A stretch of 64,000 bases of DNA from Sparassis latifolia (GCA_018466975.1 CM031556.1:1674001-1738000), one strand, 5' to 3'. Counted from the first letter of the stretch, positions 23,333-36,320 are shown. Numbers and translations are program-made. The notes: generated from the letters alone by a model not told the origin.

Positions 23333-25509
23333 TCAGAATTCAAAAAGCGTACAACGTCGGTTGCAGCGACATAAACGACTCCGTTCAACAGCTAGGGCGG
23401 CGCTGTCCGTGGTATCCCAGCCACCCACACAGAGGTCCTGCCCCCTGTCCAGGTTTGCTGCAACGGACTTCTCGGAGGTACAGGAGGTGCTAGTTGGATA
23501 TGAATCAGCAGACGAGCTCTCAAAACGCCCAGAGATACTCACGAGATTGCGGCGGAAGGTGGCTGCCTGGATAATCTAATGGTATCGTAGGCGCCACACT
23601 GTCCTCGTACGGATTGCGAGGGCGAGACGGCATGGGATCAGCGACGACATATGGCGCGCTTACTTCTTTAATCAGTCCGAGACCTCTCGGACTCTCAATA
23701 TCTGCACGCATCTGTCGCCTCCGAGCGCGCAACAGAAGTACGACGACACCGAACAGGAGTGACAGCACGGCGAACCCGGAGAGGACGGAAACGACTACAA
23801 CCAAGGGGGTGGATAGACCCGACGTAGGAGTTGCGGTAGGAGAAGGTGACGACGAGGATGCTGGAGGTGGGGTTCTTGGTGCAGACGACAGGGAAGATAC
23901 GGGTGGCGCTCGAGTGATATTGAACGAGGAGCTGATTATCGGTGAACTTGAAATGCCCGGGGATGATATGAAGGACGCGGTAAATGGGGATGGGGATGAA
24001 ATCGTCAATCCTGGTTTAGAAGATGAGGCAGCTTGCCAAGACGATGACACAGTTGAACATTCCGCGGAAGTCACGGGTGCAGAAGAAAGCGACGCTGCAC
24101 CTGTTCTTGACACAGGATACGAACCCGCTGCAGGACTCGAGCTGACTCGACTCAAACTCAGACTTGCACAGGGGTTCAAAGTTGGCGCTCCACTCGATGT
24201 CGACGCAGGAACGGAAATTGACACAGGAACAGAACTGGAGGAGGTTGCTTGAGGAGTGACAGATGCGCCGGAAGAAGAGACAGAAGTGGCCGATGCTGAA
24301 CCAGTGGGTTGAACGGAACTCAACGTCCCACTCAAGCTCATGCCGCTCACTGTGCTCCGCGGAATCCCACTTGCAATCGAAGCAGAAGACGTGGGTTCAC
24401 AGGGTGCAGTAGATCTACTTGACGAATTGCGCGACCTTGAAGTGGGACCGAACACTGTGCCCGTACCCGACCAGCTAGTGGGAGCGGTCGTGGACAACGG
24501 GAGGGAACTCGTAATGCCAGAGCTAATGGGTTGCGCCGAGCCAAGGGTTGCGCTGGCACTGCTCGGACTCAGAGACGGTGCACAGCTTGCAGTACCAGAA
24601 GCCGACGGCGATGAGGTACCGCTTACAAGTACACTAGTGTGGGGACCTGTAGACGCTCCTGAACTCGTGGGTGCGGAATTCCTGGGTCCGAGAACTGTAG
24701 AAGTTGGAGCCATTGACGTTCCCGTTGTGCCTAGTAAGATAGTTAACGAACATGACCACACCATATCTTATGTGCTACCCACCGACAGAGGAAGTGCTTG
24801 CAGGTACAGAGGTCAACCTTATTGAAGCAATCGATGAAGTACCGACTAAGAACAGGCGATCAGTACTTTTCAAGTGCAGCACAAGAATATTCACCATCGT
24901 CCAACACCGTAACGATGAGCGAGTAGAACGTAATCTGACAGATGCCTTCAAAGTCCAAATTTTGAAGGTTAACCACAGTCAGTGTGTGACGGATTGTGGG
25001 ACTAAGATTTGCGAAGCATAACAAAACACTCTGTGTCGTCATAAGATTGAACCACCCAGAACTGTACGGTTTGAATACGCACCAGAACCTGATCGTCATC
25101 CACGTTCGGTTGGTGGACATCTACCCCCATGAACCGCGTGCCGGCACCTTCATTGTCAAGGCACGCAACATACAACGCCCCTCCACGCTGCTTGAAGGTA
25201 AGATAATACACTGATATCGTATTCGCTAAAGATGTCTCCGAGTCAGATACGTTGTGAGGGCACTAATAGAATATAAATACTTTACTAACCTGGAAGGACC
25301 ACCTGCACCTCTTCTCCGAAGCCACCTGCGAATGCGTATACACCATCGCTAATGGATGGAGACCGCACAAAGCTCCATCCTGCAGAAAATATAACAGAGG
25401 GATTGGTGAGCCCAACCGTGATATTCTTGAGCACGCCAGCGGCTTGAAGAAAAACAAAAAGTTGTGCAACCAACACAATTGACAGCACAAAACGAAGAAC
25501 GAAAGACAT
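23333..25509 (-). CDS. secreted-type single-pass membrane protein with Ser/Thr-rich stalk
   Basis: The start MSFVLRFVLSIVLVAQLF is a clear signal peptide. A short extracellular domain follows (LTNPSVIFSAGWSFV, YYLTFKQRGGALYVACLD), then about 300 residues rich in Ser, Thr, Pro and Gly, likely O-mannosylated. A transmembrane helix (PLVVVVSVLSGFAVLSLLFG) and basic stop-transfer RARRRQ lead into a cytoplasmic tail with RNPYEDSVAPTIPLDYPG. The architecture resembles fungal cell-wall stress sensors and other mucin-like surface proteins common in basidiomycetes, but no WSC or other named domain is visible. The exons between 24760 and 25300 are only partly resolved. The 3' end is either 23520 without splicing or 23333 after a GTGAGT...GTTGCAG intron; the latter is used here. 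Confidence 0.65.
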
Positions 25510-25944
25510 TTAGAAAGGGTCACCCAGTGGATATGCCCAGCATCCCGCACAGGGAGCAAGAAGGAGAAACCGACGCAAAAGGCGAAAGAGAGAGGCAATG
25601 AACGCACCACGTTCGGGTAGTAGACCAGTCAATGGCCGTTTGGCTGCATCATATTCACAGGATAAGGACGACAAGATCTTGATCAGGCAGTGCTAGGCAG
25701 GAATCCTGTCAAGATGTTCTACTAGCATCATGGATTCATTTCCATGTACTCGTGGACAACCATCATGATGACATGTCTACTGGAGGATTTGTTACACAAA
25801 GATTATCTTCAACAAACCCAATGGCATGCGAAGTCCGTGACGGTGATGTAGAGGCTATACCGTCTCTACGTAAGATGTAAATTGTTGAGTTGCAAGGAAC
25901 CCGAGGAAATGGCCAAGTGTCACAATTCAGACACTAATGTAATG

Positions 25945-26760
25945 TGGCTTAGGCCCTTTTTGTCCTTATATGGACTAACAGTTATCTGCTGAGCTATACA
26001 CCAAAACCAAAAAAATTATGTTGTCTGTGGCTACAGCCCGTAACAAAAATTCTGAGTAGACAGAAGTTTTCTAATATGTATCAGCTATTCTCTTTTTCAG
26101 TTTCAAGGAGTTTGATAAAGAATTGAAGGGACTATCCTCAGACCAAGCATCAGGAAAACCCAACTTTTCCTTAAACGGGCACTTAAATAACTTAAATGGA
26201 CTTATGGTCCTTAAGGACATAAGGACAAAAAGGGCCTAAGGCATATTCCCTGAGTGTCTGAAATTCGACTTATTTGAACACTTATGGCCTTAAATAAGGG
26301 TTGTCAGACCCAAAAGTCTAAATAAGTCCATAAGAGAAAGTGGGGTTTTCCTGATGAAGGGTGTATAACTGCATCATTTAGGGCTGAAACCCTAAGTCTG
26401 GGTTACACCCTGCAAAGGAACACAAGCTCCTGCACCATCAGAGTCAATTCAGATAGAATATTTGGGGAAGATTTTGTACATTTGAAGCTACTGAACAAGA
26501 TGAGACTAAAATTTAGAGGAACAAAGAGGTGTAACAATGTCTGAGCCTGCAACAAAAGGTAATTCAGCAAACTCACCTGTTGATAACTGTATAGTTCTTA
26601 TTTAAGGATAATAAGGACAAAAAGGGCTTAAGCTATATTCCCTGAATGTCTGAAATTAGACTTATTGAGACTTATTTGAACACTTATGGCCTTAAATAAG
26701 GGTTGCCAGACCAAAAAGTCTGAATAAGTCCCTAGGAAAAAGTTGGGTTTTCCTAATGTT
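25945..26760. repeat. AT-rich repeat island with inverted and direct copies
   Basis: A perfect 22-bp inverted repeat sits at 25948-25969 and 26219-26240 (ATAAGGACAAAAAGGGCC core), bounding about 300 bp. From 26219 to about 26360 a block is repeated directly, with a few changes, at about 26608-26757; both contain CTTATGGCCTTAAATAAGGG. The stretch is much more AT-rich than the neighbouring genes. The whole gap 25510-27581 has no convincing gene. A 52-codon frame at 26802-26960 (MFHDLPLKVTEG...) could be a transposon remnant but is unsupported. Confidence 0.7.
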
Positions 26761-27581
26761 TGGAAAACCTTTGAACATGAGGTTGTAAATTCTGAGGTAA
26801 GATGTTTCATGATTTGCCTCTAAAAGTCACTGAGGGAATCATGTGCCAACTTGATATTACCATCCCTGATGGCACCACCATGGATGTACCTGTTCATGCT
26901 CAGCAATTAGCAATTTCTTGTCTCTGTGGTTGTCATTCAATAATGCGGCTCACCTGTTGACTCTGAAGGCATCCGATCAGTCTGCTTCCGCTGCCATAGC
27001 GGTGAAGCCCTTATCTTCAATGAGGAGTTTTGTTAAATTGGCGCACTGGGGGCATAAAATTCATAGGTTCCATGAGGAGCATCGCCAATGAGGACAACCT
27101 GAGCATGCACGCACCAATTACTAAAGGGTGTACGCAGACTGTCCAAAGTTCAGATGGAAGCCAGGCTCCCAAGAAGAGCTTCCTGCTTCAACATTTCCTT
27201 CGACATGATCCAGGCAAGTTCAAGGATCACTGCAACCCGTCGAGACGAGGCGAGTATAGAAGACAGCCGGTCCTGCGCCGGAGTCACGTATGACATAGTT
27301 CATGGAGCCAGAAGGCTCCAAATGAGACAGCATCTGAGGACGACCAATTCAGTTTCCGCGAAGGCTTCTGTACATTGTCTTTGCGTCTGAGAAATGCACT
27401 GCAGAATGCTATAAGAATGGTGGGTAAAAAGACGCCGTGATCCACAGAAGGATCGTAGCCTGCAGGCTACCAGATTCCATCGGGGCCTGCCGTGGCTGGC
27501 TCGCGAACCCCGCAACTCCTCCTGAAGTCGAGTCTGACTCGGCTGGAGCCACTCAAGCTCACCTTGTCACTCACCCTTCAC

Positions 27582-29720
27582 ATGCCGAATTCTGCGTATG
27601 TTTGCATCCGAAATATTTAAGTGGTCCGTCGGTCGTCTGACGTCTCTGCAGCCCTCAGGGACCGCACCGAAAGAATTTCGCTGTCAAGCATGCAGACGGA
27701 GAGCCGTTAACTCGGACAGATCTCCAGTATGACTTGCTTCACCATATATTCAACAACTCCCTTGCCGTGTTTACGGACCCCTATCCGACACTTAGCGGTG
27801 GACCTGCCCGGACGAAAGTAACATTTCGCGATCTCTACGTCAATTGCTTAGTCAACGCGGAGGGCTGCTCGAAGACCTCCAAGACGAAGATGAGGCAGAC
27901 GCCACAATTTGGAGACGAATTCGGGAAGTTGTCACTTCTCTCGAATGTCGGCAGGATCAACACCACCATGGCTTGTAAGTACGCGTATGCTGCTCATGCG
28001 TCTACCGGAGCATCGTCCGATACGAATTTGATCGAGTAAATACACACCGGTCTGCTACGGATAACTTTGGCCGATTTTTTACTTTCTGTGGCAGCTCGCA
28101 TAATTTGGTCTGATATGTCGCTTTGGTATGGCTCTCAAGGCTGATACTCCCTTACTTTCGTCCAGTCTTTATCGAAATGCGGACCGCACTGAGGACATAT
28201 CATCCTGTCCCAGCCTTACAAAAGGCGGACGGTAATCTTCAGGACGCTCCGCGTATCAAGAACCTTTTAAAGTCGTGTCTACGGGAGAAGAATCTTTTGA
28301 CACCTTCCGAAGTGCTTTCTCGATCTGTGAGTGATGTCTTGTAGAGTGTCGCGTAATGGCTTATCCCAGAGGTTCTTAGGAGGCAGGAGAAGTGCCGCCT
28401 ACTAGCATTGTGAATATCATATTCATATTTGCTAACCATGCTGCAGTACGTGGTTTGCACCTTGTCACGTTTTAAATACTCAGGGACAGCATCAGTCAAT
28501 TGCCAAGGCACATTTCGATCCACATTTGCCTTACGACTTTCTGGACCTATTCACTCCTGTTCATGTCTCATCGGATTCACGCGCACGTGCATTTCTTTGG
28601 CTATGTTACCATTACCATGAGGCATCCTCCTGCAATCCATTCTCCGATGCATATTCAGATAAGAACATTGGGCGTATTCCTACGCTAGTTACTCTGACTC
28701 CCGAAGAAGCCGCTCTTGAAAACATCGACACACCTGAAGAAAGGGACTTGGCAGAGAGGATGACGGTACGGCGGAAAGTATTCGTTGATAACAAGGCAAA
28801 TAAAGAGCAGGACAAAGGCCAAGATGGCAGAAAATCCGATGCTAAGGGCGCGGCGGGAAGGGTACGAACGAGACGCAGGAAGAATGATGCTCCCGATACA
28901 CTGACGAATGCTCTGATGGAGCGAGAGGCTGTCTCAGCAAGTCTCGCGATGCCTCGCGAGAATGGATTTGTATCAGGAGGTACGTGCCATGAGTCGTGTA
29001 GCACATGTCGACTCATTTCTCCCCAAAGTGGTCTCTACACCCCATCATCTGGAATCTGTTCTGCCCGAGGTGCATCTCCAACGATCTCTTTTCCTCGGCC
29101 CCCAACGTCCGCTGCATATGGCACACGCCTCGGAGCCCTTACTACCGACACGCGCCCTGGCCGACCCATATCCTCGGCAATTATCGTGTCCCGAGCCTCA
29201 GCGCTCGACTGACGGGAAGCCCGTACGCACACGCATGCGCAGGCAGCGAGAGAGACCGGCACACCATATTGTGCAGGAACCATACGCTGGTCAACCGAGA
29301 TATGTGCACCCGTCCTCCACTCCTTTCACCTATCGTTCTCCCCCTTACGTCACTCCTTCCTACGTTCCGAGTTATGCTATGCCAGCCGCACCTCGACCTG
29401 TCGGTCCCCCACACAGCATGCTAGATCGTGAGTCAAGGATTCAGCAACGGATCAATCTTGATTCATCATGCTTCATACAGATGCATGGCAAGTGGTGATG
29501 ACGACGGACCCTCTTCAAGATTCAGACGACGAAGAATTTGCGGATGAGAGTACACGTCATGACTATAGTGAGCACACCATGTTCAATGGGTCTTCATACG
29601 TTACGATTTGCATTTTCAGTCCTGCGCCTCCGGGTTATCAGTCGATTGCGTGGCAAGCAGCCAACACCCGAACCTCAATATTTGCCTCCTATCTCTTCAA
29701 TCCTTCCCGGCTTGATTTGA
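27582..29720 (+). CDS. IES1: INO80 chromatin-remodelling complex subunit, Ies1-like
   Basis: A nuclear scaffold subunit of the INO80 remodeller. The conserved core reads GEPLTRTDLQYDLLHHIF, KVTFRDLYVNCL, LLSNVGRINTTMAFF, EMRTALRTYHPVPALQKADG, VPPTSIVNIIFIFANHAA, LPYDFLDLFTP, SRARAFLWLCYHY, NIDTPEERDLAERM, matching fungal Ino eighty subunit 1. The start at 27582 gives MPNSA and joins through a GTATGT...TCTGCAG intron (27596-27651). Later introns include a long one at 27975-28165 and one after residue block ANHAA. After the core the protein is basic (RVRTRRRKND) and then Pro/Tyr-rich and disordered, ending SSILPGLI. No other INO80 gene is in the window. Confidence 0.87.
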
Positions 29721-30256
29721 CGTCCGGTGTCGGTTTCTATTCATTTAATTATTGAGTATTCTCTGGAGCTTGTACTCTTACCATTATTTAAACAGACCTG
29801 ACATTGCGGTTCTGTAACTGTAACCCTCGCCTAGGGACCCCATTCATTCATCCATTCATTCACTGTAGTCATGATTCGTCCACTCTTTAACTTGCATCCT
29901 CTCCGTTGCTGTTTCCATGCGCATATGTTCAATCCGCTCGCGGATATATACAAGTAAGCAACTAAGTAAGTTTGTACACTGTAGGTTGAATTACGCAACG
30001 CAAAGCCCAATTGCACATAGAAGATTGGGCAAGATGAGATGACACGAGATGGACGGACAAAACCGAAGACAGACCCAAGGTGAAGGACGAAAGGACGGAG
30101 CGAGAAGAACATCAGAGTAGAGGGGTAACACAGATATGGGATCTAATCCTGAAGCATAAAATTACAATGCATTGGATTCCATGACTGTCACAGGTTGAGT
30201 TGCGCGCACAATGAATGTATACAAGAGATGAATGAAATGAACAGTCCCAGTACAGG
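29721..30256. other. intergenic between convergent genes
   Basis: 3' flanks of the Ies1-like gene and the MIT-domain gene. A CATT/CATC microsatellite is present at 29841-29862. I see nothing else. Confidence 0.45.
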
Positions 30257-33200
30257 CTACTCGGCGAGCCACTTTTCGCACTTCTTCACATACTTGTCAA
30301 GAAGTAGCGCCATATCACGGATTACAAAGGTGAGCACGACCTTGGCAAAGAACTCTGACGCGCGCCTGAGCTTCATCTCAAGGGCAGTGCGGACATCGAT
30401 GGGGAAACCCGCGTACAAAGGCGCCATGGGGTGTGATAGAGCTGCTTTGGTGTGTTCGTCGAGAATGAGTGCTTGGTGGAAGAGCTTCGACAAGCCTTGG
30501 ACGTAGATGGCAGGAGAGTCCAAGCTAGGGCTGCATATTAGCATCTACATCTATAAATGCTATCGCAGAACGCACTTCTTCCCGTTGGTGAATTTGTCGA
30601 ACTGCCGCGTGAGCTTTCCGCCCCATGAAGTCACCTTTGATGCCGGGGGTCAGTACGCGATTCAGCAGCATGCGGAAAATCGATGCTTACGCCGCTGCTC
30701 TTCTTCGTGACGAAGCCCTCTCCGACCCCTAGCTTCTTCCCGAAGTTGCTCACGACACCGTCGCACACGTTGGAGAACTCCTCTAGCTTAGCCGCCCATG
30801 CCTCGCCCTCCTTGCGCCCGATACTCCCGATGCCCATGACCATCCCGCTGCTCACGTTCCCTGCGCCGAAATACTCCACGCTGCAGTTGTGCACCTCTTC
30901 AAGCGCAGAACAGAGTACCTCGACCACACGGATTTTCTCTGGAATATTGGTGAGCTTCGCCCCGCCTTGTGACCATACCTCCTGCGGAACATGCAAACGT
31001 CGGGTGACATATCCACCGGTCTTGGACGTCATCGTCTGTCGCAGCAGAGTCATCATATGGTAGGGTTTTCGCAGTGGGTCAGGAGGCGCCAGAGACGGCA
31101 GGGGAGATAACGGCGCGGTGGGTATGTTTCCGTATGGTATCGGTGGAGGGGGAACGAGCGGCATCATTGCTGCTGTTGTCAATGGCGGCGACAGCAGCGC
31201 AGTATTCACCGTTATCGAAGGTGCCACATTGGGATTAAGCCGCGACGGTATTGAGGCTTTGCGTGGAACGGGCCCGCCGTTCACCGCCCCCACAGCCGTA
31301 GGAAACCCGTGAGGCCCTGTGTTCACTACCGAAGGTCGTCGGCCCGGTTGTGATGAAGCTCGATTTCGTCCTACGATGGCGAGACTTGACACGGTACTCG
31401 CAGGTAGTGCATTTAGTCTCATGGCAGGCACGGACGCGGCGGAGGTTGTCGAGTCCGTGGGAGAAGATGGACCTGTCGAAGGAGGTGCGGAAGCCTTGGT
31501 GCGACGTTGTGATATCGTGCCCAGTAACGGCGACGTGTTGATAAGTGGGGGCTTGTTCGTCGGTGTCGCCATATCCGAGTGCGCGGAGAACGATGAGTCC
31601 CCTCTTGGCCGCGGTGTTGTGAAGGGTGCCGGGTAATGAGCTGATGACGGCTCGGAAGGAGTAGCGGCTGCAACAGGATTACGTGGAGTTATTGCTGTCT
31701 CGGGTAGGGATGGTGAAGGAAGAGGGGGTAGCGGGTGATCATGTTGAACAGGCAGTAGTGCATTCCTCGATTTTGATTCCTGAGGGTGAGAAGTAGTCGG
31801 AGTGAGCTCTGTCGAAGTCTCTTCACGCCTCTCGACGTCTTCATGCAAAGCCGCAAGCCGACCGCCTGAACTTGTCCGCTTGTGACTCACAGACCCAGCT
31901 CTTGTTCGATTAACATCCGTAGGCCTCAGTAGCTGAGAAACAGATGCATCTTGTTCTGCGACAGGAGGGGCGGGTGGCGGCATGGTAGTCGGTGGAGGCG
32001 CAGGAGGCGGCAGTGTTGACGAGGCACGCGGCCGTAATGGCCGTGAATTAGGCACAATAGAATGTCGGTTTGGAGAGGGACCAGCGGTGGGGACTGGAGG
32101 GGCAGACTGAGGTAGTCCAGTGTTTGAGGACGAAGGTATTGGCGCTGCACGCGAGGACGATGAAGGGACGCTCGAGGGAATAGCAACGCCAATCGCGTCT
32201 TCGTCCCCATCCTCATCTAGCGAATCATCGGCTCTAGCGGTCTCGAGTGAGGGACGAAGACCATCAAAATTTCGTCGATATGACGAGGATGGGAACGAGT
32301 GCGCGTCGGACGTTTCGGAGGTGGGGGAAGTGGGGGAAGGCGGCTGCGTAGATTCAGTGGATGCTGAAACGGACGAGGTGTAAGTTGACGGTGGTGAGAA
32401 TGGTGGTAGTGGTATGCTGTATATCAGACTAAGGATGTTCATGCGGTCTGCATATGTATCGTGCTGGACGCGCCCCCAGCGTCAGAAAAATGATGACTTG
32501 CTAGCAAGATCACTCACAATCGACTTAAGCCGTCTCACTTCCTCCTCTTGTGCTACCACACTTCTCCGCCGTCCATTCTGTCTCTTCTGCCCATCCGCAC
32601 CGTCTTCCCCCCTCATGACTCGGGCCATGACTTCACTCAACAATGCCACGCTTTGCCCATATGCAACCACCGCGGCGTGTGGATCGTCATTGGTAGAGTC
32701 AAGCCTCACTGCTTCACGAGCCAATTCCAACGCTTTCGTCAAGGCGCGTCGCGATGACGGTCTGGGTTCGCTAGACGGACGCGTATCCGGTGGGCTCAAT
32801 AGCGACCTGTCCTGAACCACGGTCTGTGAAGATGACGATGGCTTGGGATAGACGGACCGCAGCACCGACACTGGCGGTGAATCGGACAGATTTAAATTAT
32901 CTGTGGACGATGACGCGGTGTACGATGATGATGGGGTGGAACTCGACGCGGCAGCCAGCCGAGCTTGTGAGAACGCAGCGACCGCGGCGAGATTCGCCGA
33001 GGCAGCGGGACGTGTATACGGATGTACCTGTGAGCTCGTACCGTTGTGATGTGCAGACTCGGAATCAGTCGATCTCCTTTCATGCGTCGCATACTGCGTA
33101 GCGGGCAGAGCGGGAACATTCGGTATTGGTTGGCTCGGGGGCGGCCCGGGAGGAGTGTGCAAAACGGTCGAACGGCGACGCGTTACGAGAGTGGAAGATG

Positions 33201-33294
33201 AGACGGAAGGACCTGTACCGTTCGGACCCATTGGATGCCATTCTCGTGACTTGTGTACGATGGATAAGGGCCGTGTATTCCAGTCGAGCTCCAT
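30257..33294 (-). CDS. MIT-domain-containing protein with long disordered middle
   Basis: Starts MELDWNTRPLSIVHKSREWH. After about 165 residues of Ser/Pro-rich sequence a three-helix MIT-like segment appears (ALTKALELAREAVRLDSTND...AVVAYGQSVALLSEVMARV...EEVRRLKSIHDTYADRMNIL), crossing the intron near 32440-32510. MIT domains bind ESCRT-III tails. A disordered region of about 400 residues follows. The C-terminal part is structured and conserved-looking: RKPYHMMTLLRQTMTSKTGGYVTRRL, VPQEVWSQGGAKL, KIRVVEVLCSALEEV and, in the last exon, LSKLFHQALILDEH...IDVRTALEMKLRRASEFFAKVVL. I do not recognise a named domain there. A role in endosomal or membrane trafficking is an inference from the MIT segment only. 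Confidence 0.72.
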
Positions 33295-34067
33295 GATGAA
33301 CTGTCAACGGCAGAGCAGCGAGAGACGTGTAGGACGCGTTTTGTGTCGTGCCCACGTTAGGGCAGCGACTAGCCTTGCGCTAGCCGAGGAGGATGTCCCG
33401 TTCAGCAGTACTGTTGTTCAACAAAGCGGCAGCCGGTTTAGGCCTAGCGGAAGATGCCAGCTGTTATTGTTGATGGTGCTGGGCCAAGAAGGGAGCGCGG
33501 AACTCCAGAGTACGGGCAAGCTGAAAGAAAGACCTGGACAGCCTGGACTTGACCAGTTTGTATGGTTCCTCCGGTGGGTCGAAGCGCGGGAGCGCCAATT
33601 TCGGTAAGGCAGTAACAGAGGGCAACGCCGGAAACGACCTGACCAGTCTGTGGTGGCGTCCAGCACGTCTGTCTGTGGGACGGACGCAGCAAGACGCAGC
33701 GTGGAGATGGCGGAGAGCGGGGCGGGAGAGAGAGAGAGAGAGCAGGATGTTGGCGGCAGAGGACCGATCAGCTTCATACAGCAGCCACAGCTCCTTCCAA
33801 ATATCGTCCCGCGAGGCCTACGGCGGAGTTTCAACAACTCTCGTCGTTACTATGTAGTTGCAACGTTCCTTCCAGCTCAAATATATATCTCCCCCGCGAT
33901 CTTCTCAGTCACTGTCCGACAAGATCTCCTCAGGTCTTGCGGCTATCGACCGCCGCTACAGTCGCGACTGTCCTTTCAATACAAACGCGGGCGGAGCGCT
34001 ACAATCAGTACCATTTGCCATCTCAATCTGATCATCACACCATTCCGGATCCCTAGGTCCAAGTTCC
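33295..34067. other. divergent promoter region
   Basis: Lies between the start of the MIT-domain gene and the small gene at 34068. It contains a short GA microsatellite at 33729-33742 and an AAATATATAT element near 33880. Longer open frames here lack support. Confidence 0.4.
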
Positions 34068-34517
34068 ATGCCCATCGCCGATTACTATAGTCGCATGGAA
34101 CTGCTCGTCTTACTGTTATCTAGCTCTGAGGAAACCGTGCTATGTCTTAGGTGTGAAGTGTCCGGAACTAAACAGGCTTGATTGACATAAAACTAGACGC
34201 TTCAACGAGCGGAAGGAGCCATACGACCCAAACGACAGGCATTCGGCAAAAAAACGCAAGGACCGGAAACTATTGAAAGCGAGAGTAAGTAGTAGAGGCA
34301 ACACACCGTCTGATAGATTATCCAGAGTGAGAACCCACGAGAACATGTCGAGACTGGGGGGAAGGGACGACAGGAAGAACAAAGGGTATACGGCGTCCGA
34401 GGAGTATTTTCAGCACACACCATTACCGAGATGTTTACTCGCGGAATTCCGACTGCGAGCCTTGGGCAGCAAGGCGACTCTCCAAATTCCTGGGACACAA
34501 TAGCGTTGGTGACGTGA
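34068..34517 (+). CDS. putative small basic protein of 120 residues, unknown function
   Basis: Three exons (34068-34150, 34197-34284, 34326-34517) join in frame through introns with good signals: AG|GTGTGA...TTGAC...ACTAG and AGA|GTAAGT...ATCCAG. The product starts MPIADYYSRMELLVLLLSSS and continues ETVLCLRRFNERKEPYDPND, then KKRKDRKLLKARSE. A second in-frame Met sits at 34095. The first two exons look like real coding sequence: a hydrophobic start and a basic middle with helix-like charge pattern. The last exon overlaps the 3' end of septin CDC11 (34435-34517) on the other strand, which makes its end doubtful. I do not recognise a family. Confidence 0.38.
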
Positions 34518-36137
34518 CTAGCCAAGCACGCGGTACACACCTGAGCGATTCTTCCTTCGCCAACAACTCTTGCCTCTTCTCGTTGATCTCGCGCTGCACC
34601 CGCAGTTCGATCTCGCGCAACTAGAAGCGCGCGTAATCACATCAGCCTGCCGAAGTCGACAATATTGCCACGAACTACAGACCTTCTCCTCTTCCCTGCG
34701 CAGCTGCTCCTCCTTGAGACGCACACTTTGAGTCGCAAGTTCCTCGGGAAGGATGGAAGAATCCCTGTGAGATGAAGAATGTTTGTTCAATTTACTCCGA
34801 GGTGGAATGCAGAAAAGAGCACATACTGAGTATCAGAATGCACGGTCCTGGAAAGTTTCTCTGTACGGTAGGTTTCGTACAGGACATCGTGGGTCAGAGC
34901 CTTGAGGTCGGCAAGGTGCGTGCTACTCAATGTTCAGTAACGCCGCTTACTCCTACTCAAGCAGAAACTTACTTGAGCAGGGCACCCCTCAGCCGGCTGA
35001 AGTCTGAGTGCTTTGGATTGTCGACCTCAACAATACCCCACGGGTAAATTCTGGCTCGGACAGGTTGGCCATCAATCTCGACCTCCTCCTCCGAACCAAC
35101 AATGGAGAAGGGCATCATGGCCTAGAACAATATATCGCTGAGAATTGGAACCCGTCAATTGAGATGGCACGTACGCGCAGCTCGCTGTTGTCCTGGATCG
35201 TATCCTCATCGTCTTCTTCGATGTCGTACGGGAAGTTGTAGACGGGAATGTCGTAATGCTCAATGTCCTCCATGATCTTAATCAAATATTCCTCGATCAA
35301 CACCCTGATTCCCAGTAAATCAGACATAATACACGTACCCTCTTCTTGAATCCTCGAAGCTCGCTGGGGGTCAGGGAGTCAGCCTTACCAACGACCGGGA
35401 TCACATTGACACGAGGAGAGAGGCGGCGCATCAGCTCAATGTCCATCTCTCTCAACCTGCGCCAGCTATGAGACAAATTCCATTTATGTACCGGATGGAA
35501 AACGCACGCATGGCCTGTGGGAGAGATGAAGTACAGCAGGGCGTGCACCCTGTTGTCCCGGAAGCGAGGGTTACGCTTGATGCGAGACTCCTCGGCAAGG
35601 ATGTCGTCATACTGGCGCTCCAGGTAACCGACAATTTCCTGGAACCTAGACGTTTTCGAAGAGGATGAGACTCTAGTCCCCATGAGCCGCAGCACGAATG
35701 TGACTTACGCGAACTCGTTGTCGATGTTGTCGCCAAAACCGGGAGTATCGACGATGGTGAGAGCGATGCGGACACCGTCCTCCTCAAGCTCTACAAATCG
35801 CAGTCAATGCTGAATCACAGCGATGAAGCAGAGTAGGGTTTCATACGTACCAACATTGACAGGCTTGATCCTGATACCATCTTCAACGTGCGCGGTCTCA
35901 GGACTGTCGGAGACCTTGTGCGGCAAAACCTCCGACTCGCAAAGGGTGTTCACGAACGTCGTGCGTCCAGTACCAGAGGCACCTACACCGACGGAGCATT
36001 CCCAGTTGCGACACGACAACGTTCAGCGTTGGCACCAAAATGAACGAATTAAAGAGCTAGTACTGACCTACGACCATAACGGTGAACTGGACACCCTTCT
36101 TGACCTTGTTACCTCTACGTCTGCCGGCGAAAGACAT
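34435..36137 (-). CDS. CDC11: septin, Cdc11 class
   Basis: A filament-forming GTP-binding protein of the septin collar at septa and hyphal tips. The start MSFAGRRRGNKVKKGVQFTV has the polybasic membrane-binding stretch, followed by the P-loop GASGTGRTT, switch II DTPGFGD, ESRIKRNPRFRDNRVHALLY, PTGH, and the G4 box GKADSLT. The septin unique element is YPWGIVEVDNPKHSDFSRLR. The C-terminus is a coiled coil (RLKEEQLRREEEK, LREIELRVQREINEKRQELL). The segment IMEDIEHYDIPVYNFPYD matches Cdc11 rather than Cdc3, Cdc10 or Cdc12. At least eight exons of modest size are separated by about 50-nt introns. The last exon gives RNLESRLAAQGSQSEFRE and a TAA at 34435-34437. Confidence 0.9.
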
Positions 36138-36320
36138 GTTGTTGGGCGTGATATGGTGCGTCTGGGGCGTCGAGTTTTTGTGAACGGGCAGTTTGGTCGC
36201 TCTTCAAACTCCGCTTGCTGCTTTGGGCAGGTCCGGTAGCGGGCGCCTATACTCTCTGCAATTTCCCTGGCTTTTTCGCGGTTTTTACGCTGGGATTTAT
36301 TCGCATGCGCCCCTCGGTCT

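Noticed and set aside
23614..24252. 212-codon + strand frame rich in Asp, Glu and Gly
   Set aside because: Antisense shadow of the Ser/Thr-rich stalk; the minus frame has signal peptide and membrane helix.
26802..26960. 52-codon frame in the AT-rich island
   Set aside because: Too short and isolated; possibly a transposon remnant but with no recognisable motif.
28612..29016. 134-codon minus-strand frame
   Set aside because: Antisense to conserved Ies1-like coding sequence.
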